NCBI GenBank assembly: GCA_051414845.1
Contig: CP183313.1
Location: 1,984,001 to 2,048,000 of the forward strand
Direction of reading: 5' to 3'
From: Simonsiella sp051414845
Lineage (GTDB): Bacteria; Pseudomonadota; Gammaproteobacteria; Burkholderiales; Neisseriaceae
DNA: 64,000 nt
Below the pieces are notes generated by a model. That model had not been told where the DNA came from, did no database searches, and worked only from the letters and a program-made list of their open reading frames with translations. Shown in pieces: positions 43,408 through 52,004 of this stretch; position 1 is the stretch's first letter; every line of letters begins with the position of its first letter. The translations under genes and the position numbers were made by a program.

Positions 43408-43857
43408 ATGCGCCTGACGACCAAAGGACGTTTCGCTGTAACCGCTATGATAGATTTGGCGATGAACGCGCAAAAACATGCCGTGAAATTGAATGCGATT
43501 AGCGAGCGACAACAAATTTCACTTTCTTATTTAGAACAATTATTTAGCAAACTGCGCCGCGCTGGGCTGGTGGAAAGTATTCGTGGGCCAGGTGGCGGTT
43601 ATATTTTGGGCAAAGCCGCCGATGAAATTAACATCGCACAAATCATCGAGGCGGCAGAAGACAAATTGGATGCGACTTTGTGCAGTGGCAAAGCCAATTG
43701 CCAAAGCGGTGCGCCTTGTCTCACACACAATCTGTGGGAAAACCTGAACCACACGATTAACGATTACTTAAGCGGCGTAACGCTCGCCAGTTTACTGGAA
43801 CAATCGCCGCCCGATAAAGAAACGCAAGTCGTGAAAATGACGCATATTCATGTTTGA
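43408..43857 (+). CDS. iscR: Rrf2-family regulator IscR
   Basis: A 149-residue transcription factor that senses Fe-S status. Winged helix residues 1-65 (MRLTTKGRFAVTAMIDLA; ISLSYLEQLFSKLRRAGLV; GPGGGYILGK). The cluster-binding cysteines are in LCSGKANCQSGAPCLTH, three Cys, and the His near residue 105. It leads the isc cluster, so autoregulation is expected. The ATG lies after ACGGAGC. Confidence 0.93.
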   Translation: MRLTTKGRFAVTAMIDLAMNAQKHAVKLNAISERQQISLSYLEQLFSKLRRAGLVESIRGPGGGYILGKAADEINIAQIIEAAEDKLDATLCSGKANCQSGAPCLTHNLWENLNHTINDYLSGVTLASLLEQSPPDKETQVVKMTHIHV

Positions 43858-43964
43858 TTAGACAATTTTTCATTTTCAGGCAGCCTACAATATTTTCGTT
43901 AAATATTTTGGTGGACAATGTCCACTCGCTTATAAAAATACAAACACTTCAAGGACATAAAACC

Positions 43965-45173
43965 ATGAATAAACCCATTTATTTAGATTACGCTGCCACA
44001 ACACCTTTGGACAAACGCGTGTTAGACAAAATGATGCCCTACTTAACCAACGAGTTCGGCAACCCCGCGTCTAATAGCCACGCCTACGGCTGGACAGCAG
44101 AAGAAGCCGTAGAAAACGCGCGTGCCCAAATCGCCAAATTGATTAACGCCGACAGCAAAGAAATTGTGTTTACCAGCGGCGCGACCGAATCCAACAACTT
44201 GGCAATCAAAGGCGCGGCACAGTTCTACAAAACCAAAGGCAAACACCTGATTACGGTCAAAACCGAACACAAAGCCGTGTTAGACACCATGCGCGAATTG
44301 GAACGTCAAGGCTTTGAAGTTACCTATTTGGATGTGCAAGAAAACGGTTTGATTGATTTGGATGTGTTGAAAGCCGCCATTCGCCCCGACACGATTTTGA
44401 TTTCCGTGATGTGGGTAAACAACGAAATCGGCGTGATTCAAAATATCCCTGAAATCGGCAAAATTTGTCGTGAAAACAAGATTGTATTCCATGTAGATGC
44501 GGCGCAGGCTTGCGGCAAAACGCCTGTGGATGTGGAAGCAGCGCAAGTGGATTTATTGTCCATGTCTGCCCACAAAATCTACGGCCCCAAAGGCATTGGC
44601 GCGTTGTACGTTCGCCGCAAACCGCGTGTGCGTTTGGAAGCGCAAATGCACGGCGGCGGTCATGAGCGCGGTTTCCGCTCTGGCACATTGCCCACACACC
44701 AAATTGTCGGCATGGGCGAGGCGTTCCGCTTGGCGCGTGAAGAGTTGGAAAAAGACACTGCGCACGCGTTGAAATTGCGCGAAATTTTCTTGCAAGGCAT
44801 TGACGTCATTGAAGAAGTGTACATCAATGGCGATATACAAAACCGCGTCGCCACCAATTTAAACGTAAGCTTTAACTTTGTGGAAGGCGAAAGTTTGATT
44901 ATGGCGGTAAAAGAAATCGCGGTTTCCAGCGGCTCGGCGTGTACGTCTGCCAGCCTTGAGCCCAGCTATGTTTTACGCGCTTTGGGTCGCAACGATGAAT
45001 TGGCGCACTCGTCTTTACGCATCACGTTCGGTCGCATGACGACGGAAAATGAAGTGAAATTCGCAGCGGAGTTGATTAAATCGCAAATCGGCAAATTGCG
45101 CGATATGTCGCCGTTGTGGGAGATGTTTAAAGATGGTATTGATTTGAATACTGTGGAGTGGGCGGAGCATTGA
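43965..45173 (+). CDS. iscS: Cysteine desulfurase IscS
   Basis: A PLP enzyme of 402 residues that provides sulfur from cysteine for Fe-S assembly and tRNA thiolation. PLP lysine in MSAHKIYGPKG; catalytic Cys loop in SGSACTSASLEPSYVLRALG. Start ATG 43965 has an AAGGA site; the longer frame includes iscR-iscS spacer with a DUS fragment. Length is standard. Confidence 0.96.
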   Translation: MNKPIYLDYAATTPLDKRVLDKMMPYLTNEFGNPASNSHAYGWTAEEAVENARAQIAKLINADSKEIVFTSGATESNNLAIKGAAQFYKTKGKHLITVKTEHKAVLDTMRELERQGFEVTYLDVQENGLIDLDVLKAAIRPDTILISVMWVNNEIGVIQNIPEIGKICRENKIVFHVDAAQACGKTPVDVEAAQVDLLSMSAHKIYGPKGIGALYVRRKPRVRLEAQMHGGGHERGFRSGTLPTHQIVGMGEAFRLAREELEKDTAHALKLREIFLQGIDVIEEVYINGDIQNRVATNLNVSFNFVEGESLIMAVKEIAVSSGSACTSASLEPSYVLRALGRNDELAHSSLRITFGRMTTENEVKFAAELIKSQIGKLRDMSPLWEMFKDGIDLNTVEWAEH

Positions 45174-45280
45174 TTTTTTAGATTTCAGGCTGCCTGAAAG
45201 GGGTAGAATGTGAATTTTAAGTTTCAGGCAGCCTGAAAATAGTTTAACAATTAAATTTAATAAAATAAGGAACATACATC

Positions 45281-45664
45281 ATGGCATACAGCGATAAAGT
45301 AATCGACCACTACGAAAACCCGCGCAACGTGGGTTCATTCAACAAAGACGACAGCGATGTCGGCACGGGCATGGTGGGCGCACCTGCTTGCGGCGACGTG
45401 ATGAAGCTGCAAATCAAGGTAAACGAGCAAGGCGTGATTGAAGATGCGAAGTTCAAAACCTATGGTTGCGGTTCGGCGATTGCGTCGTCCAGCTTGATTA
45501 CCGAGTGGGTAAAAGGCAAGAGCTTGGACGAGGCTTTGGCGATTAAAAACAGCGACATCGCGGAAGAATTGGAGTTGCCGCCTGTGAAAGTACATTGCTC
45601 AATTTTGGCGGAGGATGCGGTCAAAGCGGCGGTGGCGGATTATAAAAAGAAACAAGGCGCGTAA
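45281..45664 (+). CDS. iscU: Fe-S scaffold protein IscU
   Basis: A 127-residue scaffold on which clusters are built. The three ligand cysteines are in GAPACGDVMKLQ, TYGCGSAIASS and LPPVKVHCSILAEDA, and the LPPVK chaperone-recognition motif is present. It lies 107 bases after iscS with two DUS palindromes between. Confidence 0.97.
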   Translation: MAYSDKVIDHYENPRNVGSFNKDDSDVGTGMVGAPACGDVMKLQIKVNEQGVIEDAKFKTYGCGSAIASSSLITEWVKGKSLDEALAIKNSDIAEELELPPVKVHCSILAEDAVKAAVADYKKKQGA

Positions 45665-45687
45665 GTTTTTTTGCGTACACGACATGG

Positions 45688-45753
45688 GTAAGTCGGGCAT
45701 TCATGCCCGACGCAACGCACCAGCATTCTGTCGGGCATAAATGTCCGACCTAC
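45688..45753. repeat. GTAG-type REP inverted pair
   Basis: GTAAGTCGGGCATTCATGCC on the left and GGGCATAAATGTCCGACCTAC-like right end, 66 bases in all. Each arm is itself palindromic (TCGGGCAT...ATGCCCGA). It lies between iscU and iscA. Confidence 0.7.
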
Positions 45754-45900
45754 GCAAATGGTTTTGTTGTCTTTCAGGCTGCCTGAAACGAAGTTCTGCG
45801 TAGCTAAAATTGCACGATGATAAACGCTTGGACAACGAGTTGCCCAACCTACGCAATATGTTCTCAGGCAGCCAAATCTTTCTCAAAACAAGGAATAACC

Positions 45901-46221
45901 ATGATTACGGTAACCGAAAATGCAGCCAATCATATCCAAAATTTCTTGACCAAACGCGGCAAAGGCGAGGGCATTCGCTTGGGTGTAAAAACCAGCGGTT
46001 GCTCGGGCATGGCGTACACGATGGAATTTGTGGACGAGGTGCAAGATGATGATTTGGTGTTTGAACAATTGGGTGTGAAAGTGTTTATTGACCCGAAATC
46101 ACACGTTTATTTGGACGGCACGCAAGTGGATTACACCAAAGAGGGTTTGCAAGAAGGCTTTAAATTTGAGAATCCGAATGTGAAAGAAAGCTGCGGTTGT
46201 GGCGAGAGTTTTCATGTTTGA
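45901..46221 (+). CDS. iscA: Fe-S carrier protein IscA
   Basis: An A-type carrier of 106 residues. Conserved cysteines: one in SGCSGMAYTMEFVD and two in SCGCGESFHV at the C terminus. ATG 45901 has an AAGGA site; the upstream open frame is spacer. hscB, hscA and fdx do not follow; the next gene is mltG. Confidence 0.95.
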   Translation: MITVTENAANHIQNFLTKRGKGEGIRLGVKTSGCSGMAYTMEFVDEVQDDDLVFEQLGVKVFIDPKSHVYLDGTQVDYTKEGLQEGFKFENPNVKESCGCGESFHV

Positions 46222-46605
46222 TTTTAGGGCTGCTTAACATTTGTGCGCTTGGATTTTGCGCTAAATGGGCTAAATTCCGCGTCGAAAATACTTACTAATC
46301 GACGGCAGTGGCTTTTATTTTTGCCTTGAATTTAACCCATTTATCTGCAAAATCAATGTTTGCTCAAAGACTAAACAGTCCTTTCAGGCTGCCTGAAAGA
46401 TTGGTGGCGCGGCTTTTAGCTGCGTTAATTTTGTTTCAGGCAGCCTGAAAATCATAGTGGATAACAGGCAAGGCGCAATGCAACCATACGCGTTATATAT
46501 ATGCAGCCATAACCGCAGTGAATGTCTAATTTTAATTCGCCATATGCTGCAAAACGCAAAAATCCTATATACTTGCGCCCAATTTATCGCACGGCACACA
46601 TTATC
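46222..46605. other. Intergenic region between iscA and mltG
   Basis: About 380 bases with a 99-base inverted-repeat element (46254-46352) and two DUS palindromes near 46384 and 46435. No gene was identified; the open frame leading into mltG is non-coding before 46606. Confidence 0.6.
46254..46352. repeat. Long inverted-repeat (MITE-like) element
   Basis: End arms of about 24 bases (left core CTAAATGGGCTAAATTC, right core GAATTTAACCCATTTA) match at about 20 positions. An inner pair CGTCGA/TCGACG sits within. No coding capacity. Confidence 0.6.
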
Positions 46606-47613
46606 ATGAATCATCGTATTCGCAACCGACTGATTTTAGCAACGATTTTATTATTTATTATCGCCAGCATCAGCTACGTTTGCCTCCTGTTTATCCCCAA
46701 AAGCAACGCCAAACCGTATAAACTCAGCGTGAGCAAAGGGCAAGGTATTTCCGCTGTGAGCCGCAAACTGGCGGACGACAATCAAATTTTCAACCGTTGG
46801 GTAGTTGTGTCCGCCGCGTATTTGGTCGGCACACACGATAAACTCGTTGGCGGCAGTTACAGTTTGCCCGCTAAAGTTTCCGCTTGGGACATCGTTAGCC
46901 GTTTGCGCCAAAACAATCCCGACACCTTGCGCGTTCAAATCATAGAAGGCATGACCTTTGCCCAAATGCGCCGCGTGATTAACCAAACCGAGGGCATTCA
47001 ACACGACACGCACGCCATGAGTGATGCCGAAATTCTGCGTAAAATCGCGCCCGATGCGCCCAGCGACAAGCCCGAAGGCTTGTTTTTCCCCGACAGCTAC
47101 GAAATCGACGCCGAAAGCAGCGACATCCAAATTTTTCAGGCAGCCTATGCCACCATGCAGCGCGAATTAGCAAAAGCGTGGGACGACCGCCAAAGCAATT
47201 TACCCTATACCAAACCCTACGATTTGCTGATTATGGCAAGCCTAATTGAAAAAGAAACCGCGCACGAAGACGACCGCCGCGACGTTGCCGCTGTGTTCCG
47301 CAACCGTTTGGCGATTGATATGCCACTGCAAACCGACCCGACCGTCATCTACGGCATGGGTAGCGCGTACAACGGCAAAATCCGCCGCGCTGATTTGCGC
47401 CGTGACACGCCCTACAACACCTACACGCGCAAAGGGTTAACGCCCACGCCCATCGCTTTGCCAGGCAAAGCCGCGCTAGAAGCCGCCGCCAACCCGTGCG
47501 ACAGCAAGTATTTATACTTCGTTTCACGCATGGACGGCTCGGGCAAAAGCGAGTTTAGTCACACATTGGACGAACACAATGACGCGGTTAAGAAATACAT
47601 TTTGAAGAAATAA
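46606..47613 (+). CDS. mltG: Endolytic murein transglycosylase
   Basis: A 335-residue inner-membrane enzyme that cuts nascent peptidoglycan strands. One N-terminal membrane helix (LILATILLFIIASISYVCLLF), a LysM-like segment, then the YceG domain with the catalytic Glu in ASLIEKETAHEDDR and the family pattern LQTDPTVIYG. Start ATG 46606 chosen from the anchor; no good ribosome site. An internal DUS encodes IFQAAY. Confidence 0.93.
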   Translation: MNHRIRNRLILATILLFIIASISYVCLLFIPKSNAKPYKLSVSKGQGISAVSRKLADDNQIFNRWVVVSAAYLVGTHDKLVGGSYSLPAKVSAWDIVSRLRQNNPDTLRVQIIEGMTFAQMRRVINQTEGIQHDTHAMSDAEILRKIAPDAPSDKPEGLFFPDSYEIDAESSDIQIFQAAYATMQRELAKAWDDRQSNLPYTKPYDLLIMASLIEKETAHEDDRRDVAAVFRNRLAIDMPLQTDPTVIYGMGSAYNGKIRRADLRRDTPYNTYTRKGLTPTPIALPGKAALEAAANPCDSKYLYFVSRMDGSGKSEFSHTLDEHNDAVKKYILKK

Positions 47614-47672
47614 CACCGTTTTCAGGCAGCCATTTTTGCTTGATATTTTCAGGCTGCCTGAAACCATAAAAT

Positions 47673-47787
47673 GGAGCGGATGTGACTCGCCCCCCCCCCC
47701 CAACACATCATTGATTGATGAGCATATTGTTCACTAAAATAATTGCCCATCAGAAAATAAAACATGCAGATGAGCCGCCTACTCTCC
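47673..47787. repeat. GGAG-type REP pair with C12 tract
   Basis: Left arm GGAGCGGATGTGACTCGCC runs directly into 12 C (47690-47701); right arm GATGAGCCGCCTACTCTCC is inverted to it. The poly-C replaces the CCCGC of intact copies. Confidence 0.6.
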
Positions 47788-47842
47788 AACGCATATTTAA
47801 AAACAGTGGATAATTCCACCTCAATCAATAAGGAAACCAACC

Positions 47843-48088
47843 ATGCTAACCCCAGAACAAGTCAAACAACTTATCGCCCACGTAACGCCTTGCGAACACA
47901 TTGAAGTAGAAGGCGACGGTCATCACTTTTTCGCAAAAATCATCTCATCATCCTTTGAAGGCAAAGCTCGCCTTGCGCGTCATCGCTTGATTAAAGACGG
48001 TTTAGCAGCAAAATTAGCCAGCAATGAATTGCACGCTTTATCTATTTCTGTGGCAGCAACGCCAGCAGAATGGGCGACGAAGCAGTAA
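47843..48088 (+). CDS. ibaG: BolA family protein (IbaG-like)
   Basis: An 81-residue BolA-fold protein. GDGHHFFAKIISSSFEGKARLARHRLI and the ELHALSI end are family features. BolA/IbaG proteins pair with monothiol glutaredoxins in Fe-S handling; IbaG size is nearest. The ATG follows TAAGGA. A C12 homopolymer lies about 140 bases upstream. Confidence 0.85.
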   Translation: MLTPEQVKQLIAHVTPCEHIEVEGDGHHFFAKIISSSFEGKARLARHRLIKDGLAAKLASNELHALSISVAATPAEWATKQ

Positions 48089-48101
48089 AAAGTTAGCTCA
48101 C

Positions 48102-48152
48102 AAAAAAAGGCTGCCTGAAAACTTATTATAAGTTTTCAGGCAGCCTTTTTTT
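48102..48152. terminator. Perfect DUS-pair terminator
   Basis: A 25-bp perfect inverted repeat including a DUS in each arm, 7 A on one side and 7 T on the other, with a single central base. It serves both the BolA gene and the convergent nitroreductase gene. Confidence 0.85.
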
Positions 48153-48159
48153 GACACTA

Positions 48160-48822
48160 TTATTTCATCCAAATCTCTACTTCATTACGACTTTGGCGAG
48201 CTTTTTGTTCGATTTCACGCGTGCGATAACCGAATGTAACCGCCACAGAAACGCCCCATTCTTGTGGGTCAAACGCGCCCGCTTCTGCCAATACGCGGTT
48301 CATTTGGGCATAGTTAAACCCTTCAATCGGGCAAGAATCAATGCCTACCATCGCCGCGCCTGTCATCATGTTGCCTAAAGCGATGTAGGTTTGTTTACTG
48401 CACCAGTCAAACAAGGCGCGTTCATCGTTCAAAATGTCGATATCTTCTTGCTGGAAACTTTCGTATTTTTGCAAAGTCGCTTCCAAATGTTTCTCAGGTA
48501 CGCCGCGGCGTTGAATGCCTTGCAACATGTATTCTGTGTCAAAACGCAAATTTTTCTTGGCGAGAATCACCACAATATGGCTTGCCGAATCCAACGCAGC
48601 AGTCATACCCCATGAAAACGGTTTTAATTTTTCGCGCAACTCGGGATTTTGTACCACAACAAAACGCCAAGGTTCGCTGCCGACCGAGCTAGGCGAGAGT
48701 CGCCCCAAATCCAAAATAAATCGGAAATCTTGCTCGCTGATTTTGCGTTCTGGGTCATAGTGGCGGCAAGATTTGCGGTTTTGGAATGCGGATAAAACTT
48801 GTTCGGTAGTTAAAATGGTCAT
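48160..48822 (-). CDS. NAD(P)H-dependent nitroreductase-family oxidoreductase
   Basis: A 220-residue FMN flavoprotein. RKSCRHYDPERKISEQDFRFILDLGRLSPSSVGSEPWRF is the FMN-binding opening of the NfsB/YdgI group; MMTGAAMVGIDSCPIEGF is the usual later segment. The natural substrate is not predictable. Single gene with a ribosome site AGGAAA. Confidence 0.87.
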   Translation of the reverse strand: MTILTTEQVLSAFQNRKSCRHYDPERKISEQDFRFILDLGRLSPSSVGSEPWRFVVVQNPELREKLKPFSWGMTAALDSASHIVVILAKKNLRFDTEYMLQGIQRRGVPEKHLEATLQKYESFQQEDIDILNDERALFDWCSKQTYIALGNMMTGAAMVGIDSCPIEGFNYAQMNRVLAEAGAFDPQEWGVSVAVTFGYRTREIEQKARQSRNEVEIWMK

Positions 48823-48984
48823 GATGTTTCCTTTCAGGCAGCCTGAAAAATAAAAAAAGGGTCGCTATTATAAACTTTTTGCAGCAACTTGTTTGATGAT
48901 GTATATCAGGTTTGCTTGATTCGGCTATAATCTGTAACACTTTTTTCAGGCAGCCTGAAACCCATTTCATCAAAGGACTTTCCT

Positions 48985-49254
48985 ATGCAAACCCAAATCG
49001 TGCCCATCATCAATAAATTAGGTTTACACGCGCGCGCGTCGAGCAAGTTTACGCAAACGGCGGCAGCGTTTCAGAGCGAAGTGTGGGTAACGCGCAAGGG
49101 AAAGCGCGTGAACGGCAAAAGCATTATGGGCTTGATGATGTTGGCGGCGGCGCAGGGCACGGAAATTGAGATTGAAACGAGTGGCGCGGACGAAGTGGCG
49201 GCGATGAATGCTTTGGTTGCGCTCATCAATGATTATTTCGGTGAAGGGGAATAA
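48985..49254 (+). CDS. ptsH: Phosphocarrier protein HPr
   Basis: An 89-residue phosphotransferase carrier. Active His15 in LGLHARASSKF and regulatory-site Ser in NGKSIMGLMMLAA. The 2-base spacing to ptsI indicates coupling. No EII genes are in the window. A TATAAT at 48926-48931 may be its -10 element. Confidence 0.96.
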   Translation: MQTQIVPIINKLGLHARASSKFTQTAAAFQSEVWVTRKGKRVNGKSIMGLMMLAAAQGTEIEIETSGADEVAAMNALVALINDYFGEGE

Positions 49255-49256
49255 TC

Positions 49257-50996
49257 ATGCTGGTGCTACACGGTTACGCGGCGGGCAGGGGCATTACGAT
49301 TGGGCGCGCGCATTTGGTGGTGCGCGGCGTGGACGAAGTGCCACAATATTATCCTTTGGGCGAGGAATTGGCAGACGAAGTGGCACGCTTTGATGCGGCG
49401 ATTAAGTCCACACGCAAACAGTTGGAACAAATCCGCAGCAGCATTCCTGAAAATGCGCCAACAGAATTGGGCGCGTTTATTTCGCTGCATTTGATGTTGC
49501 TTACGGATGTGACTTTGTCGCGTGAACCGATTGATATTATTGAAGAACAGCGGGTAAACGCAGAATGGGCGTTGAAAATCCAAACCGACCGTTTGTCACA
49601 ACAATTTGATGAAATCGACGATGAATATTTGCGCCAACGCAAACAAGATATGTTACAAGTAGTTGAACGTATTCAGAAAAATTTGGCGGGGCAAAACACA
49701 GAATTGATGTGGGACGGCAATTTGCTCGACGATACCGTGTTGATTGCCCACGATTTATCGCCTGCCGATACCGTGTTTTTCAAAGACGGGCGCATTGAAG
49801 CTTTTGTTACCGACATGGGCGGCCCGACCAGCCACACCGCGATTCTGGGACGCAGCCTGAATATTCCGTCGGTTATCGGCGCAGGCAACGCGCGCCAACT
49901 CATTTCTGAAGGCGAATGGGTGATTGTGGACGGCATCAACGGTACGCTTATCATCAATCCCGATGAACTCGTACTCGCCGAATATCGCCGCAAACTCAAA
50001 GCCTACCGAAGCCACCAAAAGGCATTGAATAAACTCAAAAAAACCGCTACCACCACGCTAGACGGCGAAGAAATCGAACTGTTGGCAAACATAGAAGGTG
50101 CCGACGACATCAAAGCCTTGCACAACATCGGCGCAGACGGCGTAGGACTCTTGCGCACCGAATTTCAATACCTCAACCGCGACACGCTGCCTGAAGAAGA
50201 CGAGTTATATCAAGTCTATAGCGACATCGCCAAAAAACTCAAAGGCAAATCGCTCACCATTCGCACCATCGATTTAGGCGTAGACAAAAATCCGCGCTGG
50301 TTCGGCGGCAGCGGCACGCCCAACGCCTCGCTCAACCCTGCGCTCGGCTTAACAGGCATTCGCCTATGCCACGCCGAACCGATGATGTTTCGCACCCAAA
50401 TGCGCGCCATCTTACGCGCCGCCGCACACGGCAAAGTGCGCATGATGTTTCCCATGATAGCCAGTGTAACCGAATTAAAACAAAGTCTTATCCATTTAGA
50501 AACTGCTAAAAAACAACTCACCGAACGCGGCGAAACCTTTGGCGAATTAGAAATCGGCTGCATGATAGAAATCCCATCCGCCGCGCTCACCGTCGCCAGC
50601 CTATTGAAAATCGTTGATTTCGTCTCCATCGGCACCAACGACTTAATCCAATACACGCTTTCCGTAGACCGCAGCGACGAAGCCGTCAGTTATCTCTATC
50701 AGCCCGCTCATCCCGCCGTTATCAAACTCTTGGCACACATCATCCGCACCGCCAACCGCATGAACAAAGGCGTATCCATCTGCGGCGAAATGGCAGGCGA
50801 CACGACTTACACGCGCTTACTACTCGGTTTAGGTTTGCGCCGTTTCTCCATGAATACCAATAACTTATTGGCGGTAAAAGATGTGATTTTACATAGCGAC
50901 ATCGACTTGCAAGAAAACGATATTATGAAAATATTACGCAACGAAGACCCTGAGAAAATAGACAGTTTGTTGAGTAAACTCAATCAGGCTACCTGA
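49257..50996 (+). CDS. ptsI: PTS enzyme I
   Basis: A 579-residue phosphoenolpyruvate-protein phosphotransferase, first step of the PTS. Phospho-His in GGPTSHTAILGRS near residue 190; PEP site GADGVGLLRTEF and CGEMAGD; dimer region MMFPMIASVTEL and FVSIGTNDLIQYTLSVDR. Start ATG 49257 sits 2 bases after ptsH. Confidence 0.97.
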   Translation: MLVLHGYAAGRGITIGRAHLVVRGVDEVPQYYPLGEELADEVARFDAAIKSTRKQLEQIRSSIPENAPTELGAFISLHLMLLTDVTLSREPIDIIEEQRVNAEWALKIQTDRLSQQFDEIDDEYLRQRKQDMLQVVERIQKNLAGQNTELMWDGNLLDDTVLIAHDLSPADTVFFKDGRIEAFVTDMGGPTSHTAILGRSLNIPSVIGAGNARQLISEGEWVIVDGINGTLIINPDELVLAEYRRKLKAYRSHQKALNKLKKTATTTLDGEEIELLANIEGADDIKALHNIGADGVGLLRTEFQYLNRDTLPEEDELYQVYSDIAKKLKGKSLTIRTIDLGVDKNPRWFGGSGTPNASLNPALGLTGIRLCHAEPMMFRTQMRAILRAAAHGKVRMMFPMIASVTELKQSLIHLETAKKQLTERGETFGELEIGCMIEIPSAALTVASLLKIVDFVSIGTNDLIQYTLSVDRSDEAVSYLYQPAHPAVIKLLAHIIRTANRMNKGVSICGEMAGDTTYTRLLLGLGLRRFSMNTNNLLAVKDVILHSDIDLQENDIMKILRNEDPEKIDSLLSKLNQAT

Positions 50997-51017
50997 AAAT
51001 CTTTGTACCTACAAACC

Positions 51018-51052
51018 AAAAAAAGGACAGGAAAAATTCCTGTCCTTTTTTT
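51018..51052 (+). terminator. Terminator of ptsHI
   Basis: AAAGGACAGGAA, short loop, TTCCTGTCC and a run of 7 T, 20 bases after the ptsI stop. Confidence 0.9.
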
Positions 51053-51116
51053 CAGGAGCCACTTTGCTTAGCGCACATCAGCTACCCAAATCAAATTTGA
51101 CCAAACCATCTGAAAA

Positions 51117-51305
51117 TTACTTACGCGCAAAAGCCGCCTTAATTTCATCATCAGTCATCGCCAAATAGCTGCGAATTTCATCAAACGATAACTTATTCAC
51201 AACACGCACAGCCGCGTCCTCCTTCGCGCCCAGTTGCTTTAATTTTGCAACCAACATTTTCCCCACCAAAGACGCAACTTCTTGTTGTCCTTCTGCTGAA
51301 TTCAT
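51117..51305 (-). CDS. Small hypothetical protein
   Basis: A 62-residue acidic/basic protein (MNSAEGQQEVASLVGKMLVA ... DDEIKAAFARK) predicted to be all-helical and soluble. ATG 51305 is used here; a TTG at 51320 would add five residues; neither has a good ribosome site. I do not recognise the family. Codon pattern is protein-like and it is not a shadow of another gene. Confidence 0.55.
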   Translation of the reverse strand: MNSAEGQQEVASLVGKMLVAKLKQLGAKEDAAVRVVNKLSFDEIRSYLAMTDDEIKAAFARK

Positions 51306-51411
51306 TTTATTACTATCCAACTGTCAAAAAAAAGCAATTATAACAATCTCCTGCACGAGAGAAAAGAGATAAACATACTTTTCAGGCAGCCTGAAAGACC
51401 ATTTAGAGCTT

Positions 51412-51425
51412 GGCATAAAATTTGC
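51412..51425 (+). promoter_or_regulatory. Sigma-54 promoter before pilin gene
   Basis: TTGGCATAAAATTTGCTTA contains GG (51412-51413), exactly 10 bases, then GC (51424-51425), with a TGGCA...TTGCT match to the -24/-12 consensus. Predicted start near 51437, leader about 37 bases. Confidence 0.7.
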
Positions 51426-51473
51426 TTATCTAAAACACTATTTTTAATAAGTTTAATAAATTGGATACAAACT

Positions 51474-51965
51474 ATGAACACACGCAACAAAGGTTTCACA
51501 CTTATTGAGCTGATGATTGTCATCGCCATTATTGGCGTATTAGCAGCGATTGCACTGCCAATTTATCAAGATTATGTAGTAAAAGCACAGGTTACGCGTG
51601 TATATTATGAAGTTAGCAGTACCCGCGGCGCAATTGAAGATATGATTGGTAATGGTAATACTCCTACTGCAAATCCAAGCTTAGATAGCAAGCCCAATGG
51701 ATCAGGCGGTCGATACGAATATATGGGCATTAATGGCGATAAACCTCAATCAAATCTCATTTATATTACTGAAATTAAAATAGCACCAAATGGAAAGTTT
51801 GAAAGTGTAACAGCTACATTTAGTAAAGATGCTTATGTCGGCATACAGAAAGCCCAATTAATTATGACTCGAGCAGATAATGGTTTATGGTCATGTAGCA
51901 TAAATGCAGACAACGCCAACAGTTGGAAAGATAAGTTTTTACCAGCAAATTGCAAAATGAGTTAA
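51474..51965 (+). CDS. Type IV pilin (PilE-like)
   Basis: A 163-residue pilin. After a 7-residue leader ending in Gly, the mature protein starts FTLIELMIVIAIIGVLAAIALPIYQDY; the prepilin peptidase cuts before Phe, and Glu5 is present. The C-terminal cysteine pair (WSCSINADN ... LPANCK) forms the D-region disulfide. It encodes a main or minor pilin; its partner on the other strand (53513-54001) has the same layout with a different variable part. Promoter is sigma-54-like. Confidence 0.88.
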   Translation: MNTRNKGFTLIELMIVIAIIGVLAAIALPIYQDYVVKAQVTRVYYEVSSTRGAIEDMIGNGNTPTANPSLDSKPNGSGGRYEYMGINGDKPQSNLIYITEIKIAPNGKFESVTATFSKDAYVGIQKAQLIMTRADNGLWSCSINADNANSWKDKFLPANCKMS

Positions 51966-51967
51966 AT

Positions 51968-52003
51968 AAAAAAGCTGCATTAAAGTAATAATGCAGCTTT
52001 TTT
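51968..52003. terminator. Bidirectional terminator
   Basis: AAAAAAGCTGCATTA, 6-base loop, TAATGCAGCTTTTTT. It stops the plus-strand pilin gene and the convergent transferase gene. Confidence 0.9.
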
Positions 52004-52004
52004 C

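Noticed and set aside
48903..48931. Full sigma-70 promoter before ptsH
   Set aside because: A good TATAAT is present but no -35 hexamer at 16-18 bases could be supported.
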